Shown here in pieces: positions 37,501-48,410 of a stretch of DNA of 64,000 nucleotides (positions are counted from its first letter, which is position 1; each line of letters opens with the position of its first letter). The stretch lies in assembly GCA_009838525.1 (NCBI GenBank), contig VXRJ01000038.1, forward strand, positions 198,654-262,653, given 5' to 3'. The notes below the pieces were generated by a model that was not told where the DNA came from, did no database searches, and was given only the letters and a program-made list of their open reading frames with translations. Source of the stretch: Acidobacteriota bacterium (GTDB taxonomy: Bacteria; Acidobacteriota; Vicinamibacteria; Vicinamibacterales; UBA8438). The position numbers and the translations under genes were made by a program.

Positions 37501-38306
37501 ACGTCAGGGCACTGAGACATGTCGACGGGAATGATGTTGCGGCGTTCGAGGAGGGTCTTCTGGGATGGTGAGAGATGCGCTAGCGAGCCGACGAGGTACA
37601 GTTTCGGGGAGTCTGTGCGGCCGATATTGTCATGCAGCCAACCGATCCAGTGCAGGAAATTAGGGTCGTCGGCGGAGAATCCGATCAGGCAGAGCGTATT
37701 CTCGAGAAGAGCTTGGCGGACGGTGTTGACGAACGGCGCGAAGTCGTGAGGATAGCGACGATAGTCCTCGTCGGTGATGATGAACGGGCGGTCTGATGGG
37801 AGGCTGCCATGGAGCTTGATAATTCGCGGGCGGTTCGAATAACCCAAGTCTTGAGGGTTCACGATGATGTCATACCGTTGAGAAATGACCGCACGGCAGG
37901 CTCGCTCCAGAAGCGTGTCGTAGTTGGTGGTGAACACATCTGACCATGGTAGGTCAAGCAGCCTCACGTGCAAGGAGGACGGTTCGTGCTGGAGATCCGG
38001 GATCGCGTCACGCAACATCTGGTTGAGCGTGGGCCGGCCGAACGCAGCATCGATTTCGTGGGCCAGGGCCGGAATCTGGAGGTATCTACGGTCGGGATCG
38101 GGTTTATGGCTATGCAATCGTTCGAAGAAGCGGTCGCCCAGTTGGGACCATGTCGGGAACGGTATGCTTGATCCGTGGGGAGTGGCGTTTCGGCTAAAGC
38201 CAGCGCCGACCATTACAGCAGCGTGGCCTGACAGAAGGCGGTCGGCGATCGCATCGAGATACGGTCGGAGAGCCGGGGGGATGTTGGGAATAGTGGACTC
38301 GTCCAT
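34509..38306 (-). CDS. Large SIR2-domain defence protein (DSR-like)
   Basis: 1265 residues. The N-terminal 300 residues form a SIR2-type NAD+-binding domain: AVMVGAGFSRNA (31-41), WSDVFTTNYD (N128), RIIKLHGSLP (H166) and LCLIGFSADDPNFLHWIGW. The remaining ~960 residues are helical and show no second enzymatic motif, consistent with a sensor/oligomerisation region as in defence-associated sirtuins (DSR1/DSR2). Known SIR2 defence proteins deplete NAD+ on phage sensing. It appears to be a solo gene; the nearest neighbours are an IS remnant upstream and the island edge downstream. Base composition looks less GC-rich than the core genes. It is not a classical protein deacetylase, given its length and context. 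Confidence 0.85.
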   Translation of the reverse strand: MDESTIPNIPPALRPYLDAIADRLLSGHAAVMVGAGFSRNATPHGSSIPFPTWSQLGDRFFERLHSHKPDPDRRYLQIPALAHEIDAAFGRPTLNQMLRDAIPDLQHEPSSLHVRLLDLPWSDVFTTNYDTLLERACRAVISQRYDIIVNPQDLGYSNRPRIIKLHGSLPSDRPFIITDEDYRRYPHDFAPFVNTVRQALLENTLCLIGFSADDPNFLHWIGWLHDNIGRTDSPKLYLVGSLAHLSPSQKTLLERRNIIPVDMSQCPDVRDNRDAMDCFLDHLRRRRAADNRLRWPRTVVDGPTSIDSEDPADLISVWKSQRHDYPGWVVLPEDLRLSLWLETRRWTRDLPAEAALPAPLDLEFAFELTWRMERCLCPLLEDQVRFLEATLLRYWPATARSGLTSLPVDPSAIHAHGLTDDDVRSRCHYLLLAMMRHYREDGLSAKWLDALDRIQKVKGALSPEHDARLNYERALFDLFALDLQELKARLAAWEPEDAMPFWAAKKAGMLAELGQVDEAERVLQQSLEAIRTTLNLVPTRMDYTLLSQESFIMFLLDAVGQRSFFAARNNSTIQTQRQAFRERWHALRQFKCDPWHDVEVFAHKLERPSMKRSAFTETPAFDIGRVLQSSSLGLWDEEALTAYSFLRFCEDAGIPFKIPGCTIATQSAAGTLTRIAQYSPYWALVTMVRIGDEKAVDKLFDRASLAQMDTRSVDELVARYLRSLRAATPEIEAGNFHAPNLGTLLAGALPEVLSRLCCRCSCGTKDQLLDFLLDVYQSDHRREFRGIRNLVERLLAAFSVRERVERIPKLLLFPILTDQDPLEAQEFVNPFACLTSPGNLAIERPTIADGSLDAYFDKASSDSHAARGWSVTTLGSLHDLGLLDEARSRQFGAVLWSRRDKDGMPSGTNYYRHAFLKLPHPADVDPAALLIDYVRSAGFPIQGSSGHVTVGIGEEGVDLCRTINNANDANWSSEDVRSVVRRLVEWWDADKEHFHQYAMSEEPPGPLSVAPTVRRRASDLMLTLALMIVRHLHAMRDEGLRGELRRVTEESATCRVPARCLEMACALLEQELQDGVLTRVEEGMTSAEPEEMADALESMQILSEYVSQGNSTEEAERNYLMRLLGAAAQAILWRRDTLAAMTINAVVDVVSRHSWALTEASEQSLLLGLRRILRDTEVRGRPSSTGTDRDEGERDVAVRLLVRRAAARLAYSLFDQYRRRGREIPIDVGSWKTACQSDDEFAEVRNQWIGAPRMETDVTTATVGT

Positions 38307-38393
38307 GGTGTGGACCTCGCGTCGGTGACCAAGACTAAATCAACGATACTGCATCAGTAGTAGCTTGTCGCTGTCTGCCGTCAAAGTGTCCTC

Positions 38394-38638
38394 TTAGCTT
38401 TCTTGACCTACGAACTGGTTGATGGTCTGGATGGGCCTCCGTCCCCGGTTTCGGTATCCGAGATGGGGGCGTTCGGTGCTGTAGTGCTGCAGCCAGGCAT
38501 CGAGGTCGGCCTGCAGCGCCTCGACGCTCTCGTAGAAACTGCTCCCGCATCTTGACGCGGAAGAAACTCGTCCAGCACGGTGTCGTTGAACCGCTCGGCG
38601 AGCTTGGTCCTCGCATCCCGGTTGCTGCTCTCAGATTT
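38394..38638 (-). pseudogene. 3' remnant of an IS481/IS3-like integrase-core transposase
   Basis: Read on the minus strand and corrected for two extra T residues (TTTs near 38572 and 38549), this gives TKLAERFNDTVLDEFFRV..KMREQF, YESVEALQADLDAWLQHYS, and ERPHLGYRNRGRRPIQTINQF before a TAA at 38394-38396. This is the typical C-terminus of DDE integrase-core transposases. The N-terminal two thirds are missing. It sits just upstream of the SIR2 gene and may mark past insertion at the island. Confidence 0.75.
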
Positions 38639-38822
38639 CGTTGCGGTGCGTCCGACGACGGCCTACTCTTCGTGCCAGAAAAGCCACGACTAGAAGGCTA
38701 AGGCGACACTTGACTCCACGGGCGCGGAGGCTAACTCCAACGCCCTCCTACCCACACGATTCCTGGAAGAACCGAGAGACATGGCACTGACATACTTTGA
38801 TGCAGTTGCGCCATTATCACTC

Positions 38823-39671
38823 CTACGCGCGCGGTGGGTGGTGGTGAATCGTGAAAATGGTGAAGATGTCAAGAACCTCCGACCTTCCCTTTCGTGTCCT
38901 CATTCCACCGACGATTACTTCCGCACGATTTGCAAACGCCGCCGCGTAGGGATTCGGAGTCTGCCGCAGCAAGTTGTCATGGATTTTCCCTTTGATTACA
39001 CGGTTCGGGTTGTCAGCGAGCCGGAGCTTGCACCGTCCAGTGCGACGGTTCAGACCCTCTATTTCCAGAACGTGATACCTGGAAGGGTTGTCGATCACTT
39101 CATCGACGCTTCGTATTATTGCCGCGTCGGACTCGGTTGTCGTCATTGCGTCATCGGTGCGGTGAAACTGCGTGATTCCGGAGCAGCCGTACCCAATCAC
39201 ATCGACAGCCCTCTCCCGTGACCGCTCGACCAGATCATAGGCCCTCGTCAATAGTCGCTCCTCCGATTGTCTGAACTCCCTGATGAGACGCCTTTCATCT
39301 TTGCGGTCCTCGTAAACGCGGTCGATCTGCCTATCAGCACTTGTGCGCCTTGGAAGGAGCAGGTACGCGGACAGGAATTTAAATAGGACCGCGAAGTCTT
39401 GCGGCCTTCCCGGGAACGCGGTGTACGCGGTAACCGACGCGTCTAGAATCCACTGTAATTCGATGGAGTTGGCGGTCTGTGACGATATCCGTGTTGAAAC
39501 CGCACTTCTTCCCCGGTTTCCAGGGAGTCGCGACGTCGCCAGCAGCGAAGCCGCGACGGAGTAGATCCGAGAATAGCCGTGCACGGACTCCGCGTAGCGG
39601 CGTGCGTCCATCGACGTCGAGTACTTGTCGTACTCGTAGTGGACGATGAAGGGTTCAATGGGAGACGGCAT
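38823..39671 (-). CDS. Unrecognised protein in the defence island, 282 aa
   Basis: 282 residues. The N-terminal half is helical (YAESVHGYSRIYSVAASLLATSRL, SVTAYTAFPGRPQDFAVLFKFLSAYLL). The C-terminal ~85 residues look like a small barrel (NPSRYHVLEIEGLNRRTGRCKL, NRVIKGKIHDNLLRQTPNPYAAAFANRAEVIVGGMRTRKGRSEV). No enzymatic motif is apparent. The tail resembles a domain found at the ends of many prophage or island proteins, but I cannot name it. Its location between the SIR2 gene and the type I RM operon suggests a role in defence. The start at 39671 lacks a good SD. Confidence 0.6.
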   Translation of the reverse strand: MPSPIEPFIVHYEYDKYSTSMDARRYAESVHGYSRIYSVAASLLATSRLPGNRGRSAVSTRISSQTANSIELQWILDASVTAYTAFPGRPQDFAVLFKFLSAYLLLPRRTSADRQIDRVYEDRKDERRLIREFRQSEERLLTRAYDLVERSRERAVDVIGYGCSGITQFHRTDDAMTTTESDAAIIRSVDEVIDNPSRYHVLEIEGLNRRTGRCKLRLADNPNRVIKGKIHDNLLRQTPNPYAAAFANRAEVIVGGMRTRKGRSEVLDIFTIFTIHHHPPRA

Positions 39672-40103
39672 ACCGGAGCGTTGTGTGAATGTCTATGTCG
39701 CGACAAGCAGCGCGCCTTCGTCGGTGATCAGCAACGCGTCCTCCTCGGTTACCAGCAGCGACACCGGGGCTGGCTGCTGGAACGGCACATCGTGACCGTG
39801 CAGAGAAACGTGCAAGTCCGCGAAAGCGGGTTGCAGCGGGTGCGGTGTTGACAAGGGAGGTTGACTCGCGCCCCGGATCTGGCGCATACATCAACTGTTC
39901 GGGTACGTTAGCTTCCAATGGGCGTTCGGCTGGCACCGACTCAATCCTGTCCAGCGCCTCGGCACCATACGGCGGTGTTTCGCTGTACGAACGATTCTAC
40001 AGGACGGCATCAGTGGTGGGCGTCAATAGCAATCGAAGACTGCACAATCTTGGGGGAGACGTCTCGGGCTCAGTAGACGTTCTCACGTTGATGCCGACCA
40101 CAC
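39672..40103. other. Gap with remnants of a minus-strand gene
   Basis: No intact gene. On the minus strand, about 40018 to 39880 reads YGAEALDRIESVPAERPLEA then VPEQLMYAPDPGRESTS. After a frame change, 39887-39693 reads FADLHVSLHGHDVPFQQPAP and ends LLVTEED-ALLITDEG-ALLVAT before a TAG. The last part is a striking three-fold LL(V/I)T repeat. Together they look like one small gene broken by a frameshift, directly upstream of the gene at 38823-39671. Confidence 0.45.
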
Positions 40104-40154
40104 GTTTCGGGCGGGAAGCACGGAGCGAAGCGAGTGGAGTCCGGCCCGAAACGC
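40104..40154. terminator. Hairpin 3' of hsdR
   Basis: CGTTTCGGGC (40104-40113) pairs perfectly with GCCCGAAACG (40145-40154). The loop contains GGAGCGAAGCGAGTGGAG. On the minus strand it lies about 110 bp after the hsdR stop and may terminate the hsd transcript. There is no clear T-tract. Confidence 0.45.
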
Positions 40155-40160
40155 GCGCGG

Positions 40161-40216
40161 ATCACAGAACAGGGGAAGCGCGAACCCCTTTACCTCAACT
40201 CGATTCTCTGTGATCG
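40161..40216. repeat. Nested inverted repeat next to hsdR
   Basis: GATCACAGA (40161-40169) pairs with TCTGTGATC (40208-40216). Inside, AGGGG (40172-40176) pairs with CCCCT (40186-40190). The two nested arms could extrude a cruciform or fold as RNA. The element lies between hsdR and the hairpin at 40104-40154. It could be part of a compound terminator or the trace of a mobile-element end. Confidence 0.4.
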
Positions 40217-40266
40217 GTGGTCCAAGCCAAGCGGCCAAGGAGAAGTGACGGAAAGCGAGCCGTGGC

Positions 40267-43338
<3,072 letters not shown>

Positions 43339-43340
43339 CG

Positions 43341-44078
43341 TTAACCGACCTCCTGCCCGTCGTCACCCGGCGCAATGAGACCGTCAAGGTCGTCGGGCCC
43401 GTTCTGTCCGACGATATGGTCGTTTAGCGCGGCTTTGTAAGCCTCCGGATCCCCCTTGAACAGTACTTGACTTGGTCGCAGCCCCAAGTCGCTGACTCGT
43501 ATCGTCTCGTTGTCGTTATCAAACGCATCATTGAATTCAGCGTGATCTTCGTAGTAGATCCGAGCGCCCGGATTCTGTATGAGCGCGTCGCGATGGATGC
43601 GGTAGAGGAACGACACGATTGCATCCGCCGCCTGCGCGGCGAGCGTGGCATGCCGAGGGCCGAGCCGCGGGGAAGAGTCGTCGCGCCCATGTGAGGCCAT
43701 GCCATAGCTGTTGCGAAGCTCGCATAGGCCCTGGATGGTCTGAAGCAGACCCTGAATCGTCCTCTTTACCGACTCTCGCCCCTTCGCCGACGCGGGATGG
43801 TTGCGCGGCAATAGGGCCAGGAAGTTGGTCGTCTCCTTCAAGAGCTTCTGCGCATTCCACTTAGGGTCCGCCGGCTGACCGATGTCGGCGAGCACCGTCT
43901 TGCAGACGGACTCGACCAGCGTCTTGGAGAGATCGAAGGCAAAGTCGGGCACGCTCTCCAGCGTGCTCTCAATGGTGTGGATTTGCTGTTCTATCGCCTC
44001 GACGTTGGGACCGTCAAGCACCGCAGTGCGTGCACCGACCATTCGGAATGGAGTACGAGCTGTAGATGGCTCAGGCAT
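43341..44078 (-). CDS. Abortive-infection C-terminal domain protein inside the hsd operon
   Basis: 245 residues. The ATG at 44078 is chosen because it overlaps the hsdS stop (ATGCCTGA); the longer upstream frame is antisense-like text within hsdS. The core is FAFDLSKTLVESVCKTVLADIG, a helical stretch, then GLLQTIQGLCELRNSYGMASHG and ATLAAQAADAIVSFLYRIH, matching the Abi_C pattern with LRN..GxxSHG. Such domains are found in abortive-infection proteins and are probably HEPN-like, with RN and H as possible RNase residues. The placement between hsdS and hsdR ties its expression to the RM system. Confidence 0.8.
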   Translation of the reverse strand: MPEPSTARTPFRMVGARTAVLDGPNVEAIEQQIHTIESTLESVPDFAFDLSKTLVESVCKTVLADIGQPADPKWNAQKLLKETTNFLALLPRNHPASAKGRESVKRTIQGLLQTIQGLCELRNSYGMASHGRDDSSPRLGPRHATLAAQAADAIVSFLYRIHRDALIQNPGARIYYEDHAEFNDAFDNDNETIRVSDLGLRPSQVLFKGDPEAYKAALNDHIVGQNGPDDLDGLIAPGDDGQEVG

Positions 44079-45408
44079 GGGTGACCTCCATTCGCACTTG
44101 GCCGCCAACCAGCCTAGGCAATAGGTAGTCGCGTACCTCGGTGAGCTTTGCCGATTCAGTATGATTAGCCGTGGAAAGCGCGAATAGCGGATCGGTGATG
44201 TCAGCGAAGCCTTTCCGAACTGGAGATGGGGGCACGATGATCGATTTATGAAGCACGTCATCGGGACGTACGCGTTGATGGCTATTTGAAGTGCCAGACG
44301 CGCTCTGCGCCAGTTCCTCGCGAAACGAAGACTGCTGGAATTGGCAGTAGATATAATGCCGGTCGAAAGTTGACTTCGGCACAAACACCAAAAACTCGGT
44401 AGATGCAACCTGCCGTCGCCCACGAGGTGGTGGCGGCAGCCAGATTCTTGCGATTCGAGGATTCAACTTGGAGAGCAAAACGCATCCTTCCGAGACCAGA
44501 AACTTGTTGCTCTTGATTGCCTCACCGAATTCGACAACCGCGTACGTATCTGCGTCGAATGCGGGAATGCTGAAGTGGTCGAAAACCTCGTTAGCATGTT
44601 CCCGCGGATTCACCTGCACCTTCGAAAGGGTCGCGATGTTCGGTGTACCGCCAACTTCCCACCCGTCCGGCACGGCGCCGATCTCGGTATCGATGAAGTG
44701 GGTGGGCAAGGCGTCGAAGATCGCCTGGGGCATAGATGGAAAGGAGACTGCGCCAGCAGCTTTGGCCTTCACCGGCTCGAAGTCTACGAACCACGCCCGG
44801 AAGATCGCCTGGGCCAGCCGCTCAAGTGCCCGAGCCGTCCGCCGGTTCTGTTCAATTCTGTCGTCCAGTGCGCCGAGCACACCGGCGATGGTGCGCTGTT
44901 CGTTGGAGGAGGGTACCGGAAACGACATCTCCCTAAGGTGACTCGGGCCAAAGTGCCTTAGGACGCTTCCTACGGCTGACGCCTCTGCCTGAAGCTGAAA
45001 CAGCGGCGACATGAGGAAGTACCGGATGAAGCCGGCATCAACATCTACCCGAGCCGGACGCATCCGGATGATGCCGGTATAGGGGATCGAGCCAGCGGAT
45101 GCTTGGGTAGCTATGCTCACCCGACCGAGCGTGCCGCTCGTGCTGACGAGAAGGTCACCTGGCACAACGCGGAAATGTGGCCACCGCGACTCGACCATGT
45201 CTGGGTCGAGGAAGTTGCAGCCGACAAGATCAACAAACGGCCGTTCGATATTCCGCAACCGAAGCAGCGGCACCCCCTCTTCGCGAAAGTCCTTCGCAAG
45301 AATCCCCGGACCTTCCTGGAAGTTGATGGCATCTGCAAACGGGACAATTTCCCACTCAACGGGACACCCAGAGAACACGCTTTCATAGAGCGATGCGTGT
45401 TCACTCAC
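44071..45408 (-). CDS. hsdS: Type I restriction enzyme specificity subunit
   Basis: 445 residues from the GTG at 45408, which overlaps the hsdM stop by GTGA; an upstream in-frame ATG at 45471 lies inside hsdM. There are two target-recognition domains, each followed by a long helix. The first runs [33 protein letters not shown] to [47 protein letters not shown]. The second runs [20 protein letters not shown] to the tail [22 protein letters not shown]. HsdS selects the bipartite target sequence. Confidence 0.95.
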   Translation of the reverse strand: MSEHASLYESVFSGCPVEWEIVPFADAINFQEGPGILAKDFREEGVPLLRLRNIERPFVDLVGCNFLDPDMVESRWPHFRVVPGDLLVSTSGTLGRVSIATQASAGSIPYTGIIRMRPARVDVDAGFIRYFLMSPLFQLQAEASAVGSVLRHFGPSHLREMSFPVPSSNEQRTIAGVLGALDDRIEQNRRTARALERLAQAIFRAWFVDFEPVKAKAAGAVSFPSMPQAIFDALPTHFIDTEIGAVPDGWEVGGTPNIATLSKVQVNPREHANEVFDHFSIPAFDADTYAVVEFGEAIKSNKFLVSEGCVLLSKLNPRIARIWLPPPPRGRRQVASTEFLVFVPKSTFDRHYIYCQFQQSSFREELAQSASGTSNSHQRVRPDDVLHKSIIVPPSPVRKGFADITDPLFALSTANHTESAKLTEVRDYLLPRLVGGQVRMEVTHA

Positions 45409-47078
45409 TTGGGGATCCCCTGAAGCATCGTTCGCACCACAGCCGTCAATTGATTGCCCTCTACGAAGCAATCCTCCAACTCTGCGAGCAGGCGCGGGTA
45501 CTTCTCCGCGAACGGCTCGCCGTCATCCTCCTGCTCCTCGGCGCCGACGTAGCGGCCGGGTGTAAGCACGAAGCGGTGCTTGCCGATGGCTTCGACCGAC
45601 TCGACCTTGCAGAATCCGGGGATGTCGCAGTACTCCCACTTGCCGTGCTTGGCCTCGACCCACCAATCCGGCGCAGGCTCGCCGCGCCACTGCCGGAAGG
45701 CGTAGACGATGCGGCCTAGGTCGGAATCGAAGTTGGGGTCACCCATCCCGTCGGCCAGCATACTTTCGCCGGCGTCGCCGCCGGTGAGCACGCGTAGCGT
45801 GCGGGTCTTCATCGTGCCGAGCTTGCCGGCGTCTATGAAGAGCGTCTCGCTCTTGCGGTTACGCCCGCCATGCTTGAGGTTCCTGCCGGTCTTGTCGCGT
45901 GTGAGAAACCAGAGGCAGGCAGGGATGCCGGTGGTTAGGAAGAGTTGGGCCGGCAGCGCGACGATGCAGTCGACCAAATCGGCCTCGACGATGCGCCGGC
46001 GGATTTCGCCCTCGCCGCCGGAGCCGCTGGAAAGTGAACCGTTGGCCATGACGAAGCCGGCGACTCCGCCGCCGTGACCGTTGGGCGGGGCCAAGTGGTG
46101 GATGAAGTGCTGGATCCAGGCATAGTTGGCGTTGCCAGCGGGCGGCGTGCCATGGCGCCAGCGCATGTCGTCGGCCAGCAGTTTGCCCGACCAGTCCGAG
46201 ATGTTGAACGGCGGATTGGAGAGTATGTAGTCGGCCTTGAGGTCAGGGTGCAGATTGCGTAGGAACGTGTCGGCAGGGTGAGAGCCGAGGTTGGCCTCGA
46301 TGCCGCGGATCGCCAAGTTCATGTGCGCCAGCCGCCACGTGGTGGGATTGGACTCCTGACCGAAGATCGAGATGTCGGTCTTCTGTCCGCCGTGCGCTTC
46401 CACGAAGCGTTCGGACTGCACGAACATGCCTGCCGAGCCGCAGCAGGGGTCATAGACGCGACCCTCATATGGCTCGAGCATCTCGACCAGCAGCCGTACG
46501 ATGCAGCGTGGCGTGAAGAACTCGCCGCCGAGCTTGCCTTCAGCCTGAGCAAACTTGCCGAGGAAGTACTCGTAGACGCGGCCGAGCGTGTCGCGGGCTT
46601 TGGCACGGTCGTCTTTGAAACCGATGTCGGCAATCAGGTCGATCAGCCCCTTCATCTTCTCCGGTGCGATGCCGCGGCGGGCGTAGTCGCGCGGCAGCTT
46701 GCTCTTAAGGTTCGGATTGTCGCGCTCGACGGCGAGGATGGCGTCGTCGAGCAGCGTGGCGATGTCCGGTCGCGCGGCTTGGTTCTGAAGGTTCTGCCAG
46801 CGTGCCTCGGGCGGCACCCAGAAAACCCGCTCGGCGGTGTACTCGTCGCGGCTCTCCAGCAGGCTCTCGAGCTGAGGCCCGGCGATGCCATCGGCTTCCA
46901 GTTCGTCCTTGAGCTCGCCGCGTCGCGCGTCGAAGGAATCGGAGATGTACTTCAGGAAGAGCAGGCCGAGGACGACGTGCTTGTACTCGGCGGCGTCGAT
47001 CTGACCGCGCAAGGCGTCGGCCGACTTCCATAGGACGTCGGCGTAGTCCAAGTCGGCGGTTGCATCATTGTTCGTCAT
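45405..47078 (-). CDS. hsdM: Type I restriction enzyme M subunit (adenine methyltransferase)
   Basis: About 557 residues from the ATG at 47078 ([21 protein letters not shown]); an ATG seven codons upstream at 47099 is also possible. The HsdM_N helical domain ([20 protein letters not shown]) precedes the N6-adenine methyltransferase domain with motif [16 protein letters not shown] and motif [13 protein letters not shown]. It methylates adenine with HsdS, marking self DNA. It is first in the operon hsdM-hsdS-Abi_C-hsdR. Upstream in-frame text to 47213 is not protein-like. Confidence 0.96.
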   Translation of the reverse strand: MTNNDATADLDYADVLWKSADALRGQIDAAEYKHVVLGLLFLKYISDSFDARRGELKDELEADGIAGPQLESLLESRDEYTAERVFWVPPEARWQNLQNQAARPDIATLLDDAILAVERDNPNLKSKLPRDYARRGIAPEKMKGLIDLIADIGFKDDRAKARDTLGRVYEYFLGKFAQAEGKLGGEFFTPRCIVRLLVEMLEPYEGRVYDPCCGSAGMFVQSERFVEAHGGQKTDISIFGQESNPTTWRLAHMNLAIRGIEANLGSHPADTFLRNLHPDLKADYILSNPPFNISDWSGKLLADDMRWRHGTPPAGNANYAWIQHFIHHLAPPNGHGGGVAGFVMANGSLSSGSGGEGEIRRRIVEADLVDCIVALPAQLFLTTGIPACLWFLTRDKTGRNLKHGGRNRKSETLFIDAGKLGTMKTRTLRVLTGGDAGESMLADGMGDPNFDSDLGRIVYAFRQWRGEPAPDWWVEAKHGKWEYCDIPGFCKVESVEAIGKHRFVLTPGRYVGAEEQEDDGEPFAEKYPRLLAELEDCFVEGNQLTAVVRTMLQGIPK

Positions 47079-47099
47079 GCCTGATTCAGCCTTCTTCAT

Positions 47100-47679
47100 C
47101 TTCCGACGCCAAGCGCCGGACCAGAGCGGTCGGTACGCGTACCATACCGCCCTCTCGTTTGAACCCGTTTGTTTTGCGACCGAATCCGCCCCGCTCAACT
47201 CCGCGGTATCCACCGCTCCAGAGGAACTTTGGAACTGGAAGCGACCCTTGCTCTCAGCGGTTCCAGCGGCATCGGCTTCGGCAAGGTGCGTGTGAGCACA
47301 TGTGCCTGCTCGGCTAGTACGGTCACTCCCAGTGACGTTCCGCGTTCAGTCACGGGATCGTCATCGTCGTCACCCATCGTCCCCGATGTTGTCGCCCCGG
47401 CACCGTGGCCGCTGCCCAGTAACCATACCGCACGACCGTGAGCGACGCCGACTTATCAGACTATCGCACGCTGGGCGAACCCGAGCGCCAACTTGCCACA
47501 ACGACACGGAACCTATCGCCGACGAAGAGGCTAAACAATTGGCACAGGCGGCCGAGAACGTGGCCGGGTTCGTGCTGCTTTCTGGTCGACCGGCGTGAGG
47601 CCGGCAAGGTGCGGCAAACATGTCAATGGCAATTGAAACTGCACATGCACCGCACACTCTGGCTGAGGACGGATCTGGA
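47100..47679. other. 580-bp gap upstream of hsdM
   Basis: No convincing gene on either strand. Open frames here (for example on the plus strand from 47438) are rich in Arg/Pro/Ser and lack domain patterns. The region probably holds the hsdM promoter near 47100-47200 and sequence continuing from the methyltransferase remnant at 47680-47804. No repeats of note. Confidence 0.5.
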
Positions 47680-47804
47680 CCGGCCGCCTCGGGTAGCCCG
47701 GTACTGGCTCGTCGATCCCCTCGACCCACTCCGGCGGGTTGAGCCATCCGCTCCGCAACTCGCCGAGCCCTCGGGCTTCCAGGGCTACAGCCACGAAATT
47801 GGCC
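47680..47804 (-). pseudogene. C-terminal fragment of a class I (MmeI-type) DNA methyltransferase
   Basis: On the minus strand from 47804 the frame reads NFVAVALEARGLGELRSGWL, then NPPEWVEGIDEPVPGYPRRP. This matches the conserved end of large class I DNA methyltransferases (typically ..RGLxELRDRWLNPPEWVxWVDEPVPGYPKRP). The rest of the methyltransferase is absent, and the downstream TLTNLYN-type motif cannot be found. Upstream text in a second frame (AVELVYLDDRLDSKGQ, about 47866-47818) may be an earlier part separated by a frameshift. It is a relic of a lost RM or BREX-like system. Confidence 0.6.
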
Positions 47805-47876
47805 CTTGCTGTCCAGTCGGTCGTCGAGGTAGACCAGTTCTACAGCATCAAGATCGGCGAGTTCCCGGCGCCAACA

Positions 47877-48410
47877 TCAACGAGTTTCCCGTGTGCTCGA
47901 TCGACGAGTGGCGAGTAGTCGTCGCATCTCTCCAGCACGAGGCAGGTTCGGATCGTGCCGCGCCGGCGTCGCCGTCAGCTCCCGAACGTACTCGATGGGC
48001 AAGCCATGTTCCCTGGCGCCGCCAACTACAAGATCACGATACCAGTCGAACGGAATCAACGCGTTGTCTACGAACACTTCCTGGGCGATGTAGGTCGCCG
48101 CGGCTTCCGACCGGCCATCCGGGACGTGAACCGATACCAATTGACGTACATAGCCTCCAGTGTGAACACCCTCGACCCGATCCAGGGTGATGAGATCATC
48201 CGGCGCCACCTCAAAGAGCACACCCCATGCGGCGGCCGAGTCGTCCGCCGCGACCAACGTACACTTCCCCGACCCGTCCCGGCCGCGCTTGTGAAAACGG
48301 ACCCGAAAACCCGGCACTTTTCCGATTGCGTGCACGATTGCGTCAGGGACCCGGCTAGGGTGGAGCAAGCGCTCCTCCAGCATATTGGATCCGTAGGCGA
48401 AGTAGATCAC
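47877..48410 (-). CDS. Gamma-glutamylcyclotransferase-like (AIG2) protein
   Basis: 177 residues with the GGCT/AIG2 fold: the opening YFAYGSNMLEERL (substrate loop), the conserved GFRVRFHKRGRDGSGK, the catalytic Glu in ITLDRVEGVHTGGY, and AATYIAQ then a C-terminal helical tail with DWYRDLVVGGAREHGLP. It probably handles gamma-glutamyl peptides or another amine-linked substrate. Its ATG overlaps the stop of the upstream membrane-protein gene by ATGA. The substrate is unknown. Presence in a defence island is unusual. Confidence 0.88.
   Translation of the reverse strand: MIYFAYGSNMLEERLLHPSRVPDAIVHAIGKVPGFRVRFHKRGRDGSGKCTLVAADDSAAAWGVLFEVAPDDLITLDRVEGVHTGGYVRQLVSVHVPDGRSEAAATYIAQEVFVDNALIPFDWYRDLVVGGAREHGLPIEYVRELTATPARHDPNLPRAGEMRRLLATRRSSTRETR

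Noticed and set aside
40161-40216. Origin of replication or plasmid iteron
   Set aside because: It is a single structured repeat with no DnaA boxes, iterons or replication genes nearby.
47438-48190. 250-codon plus-strand frame upstream of the GGCT-like gene
   Set aside because: It runs antisense to the GGCT-like gene and to the methyltransferase relic, and its composition is not protein-like.
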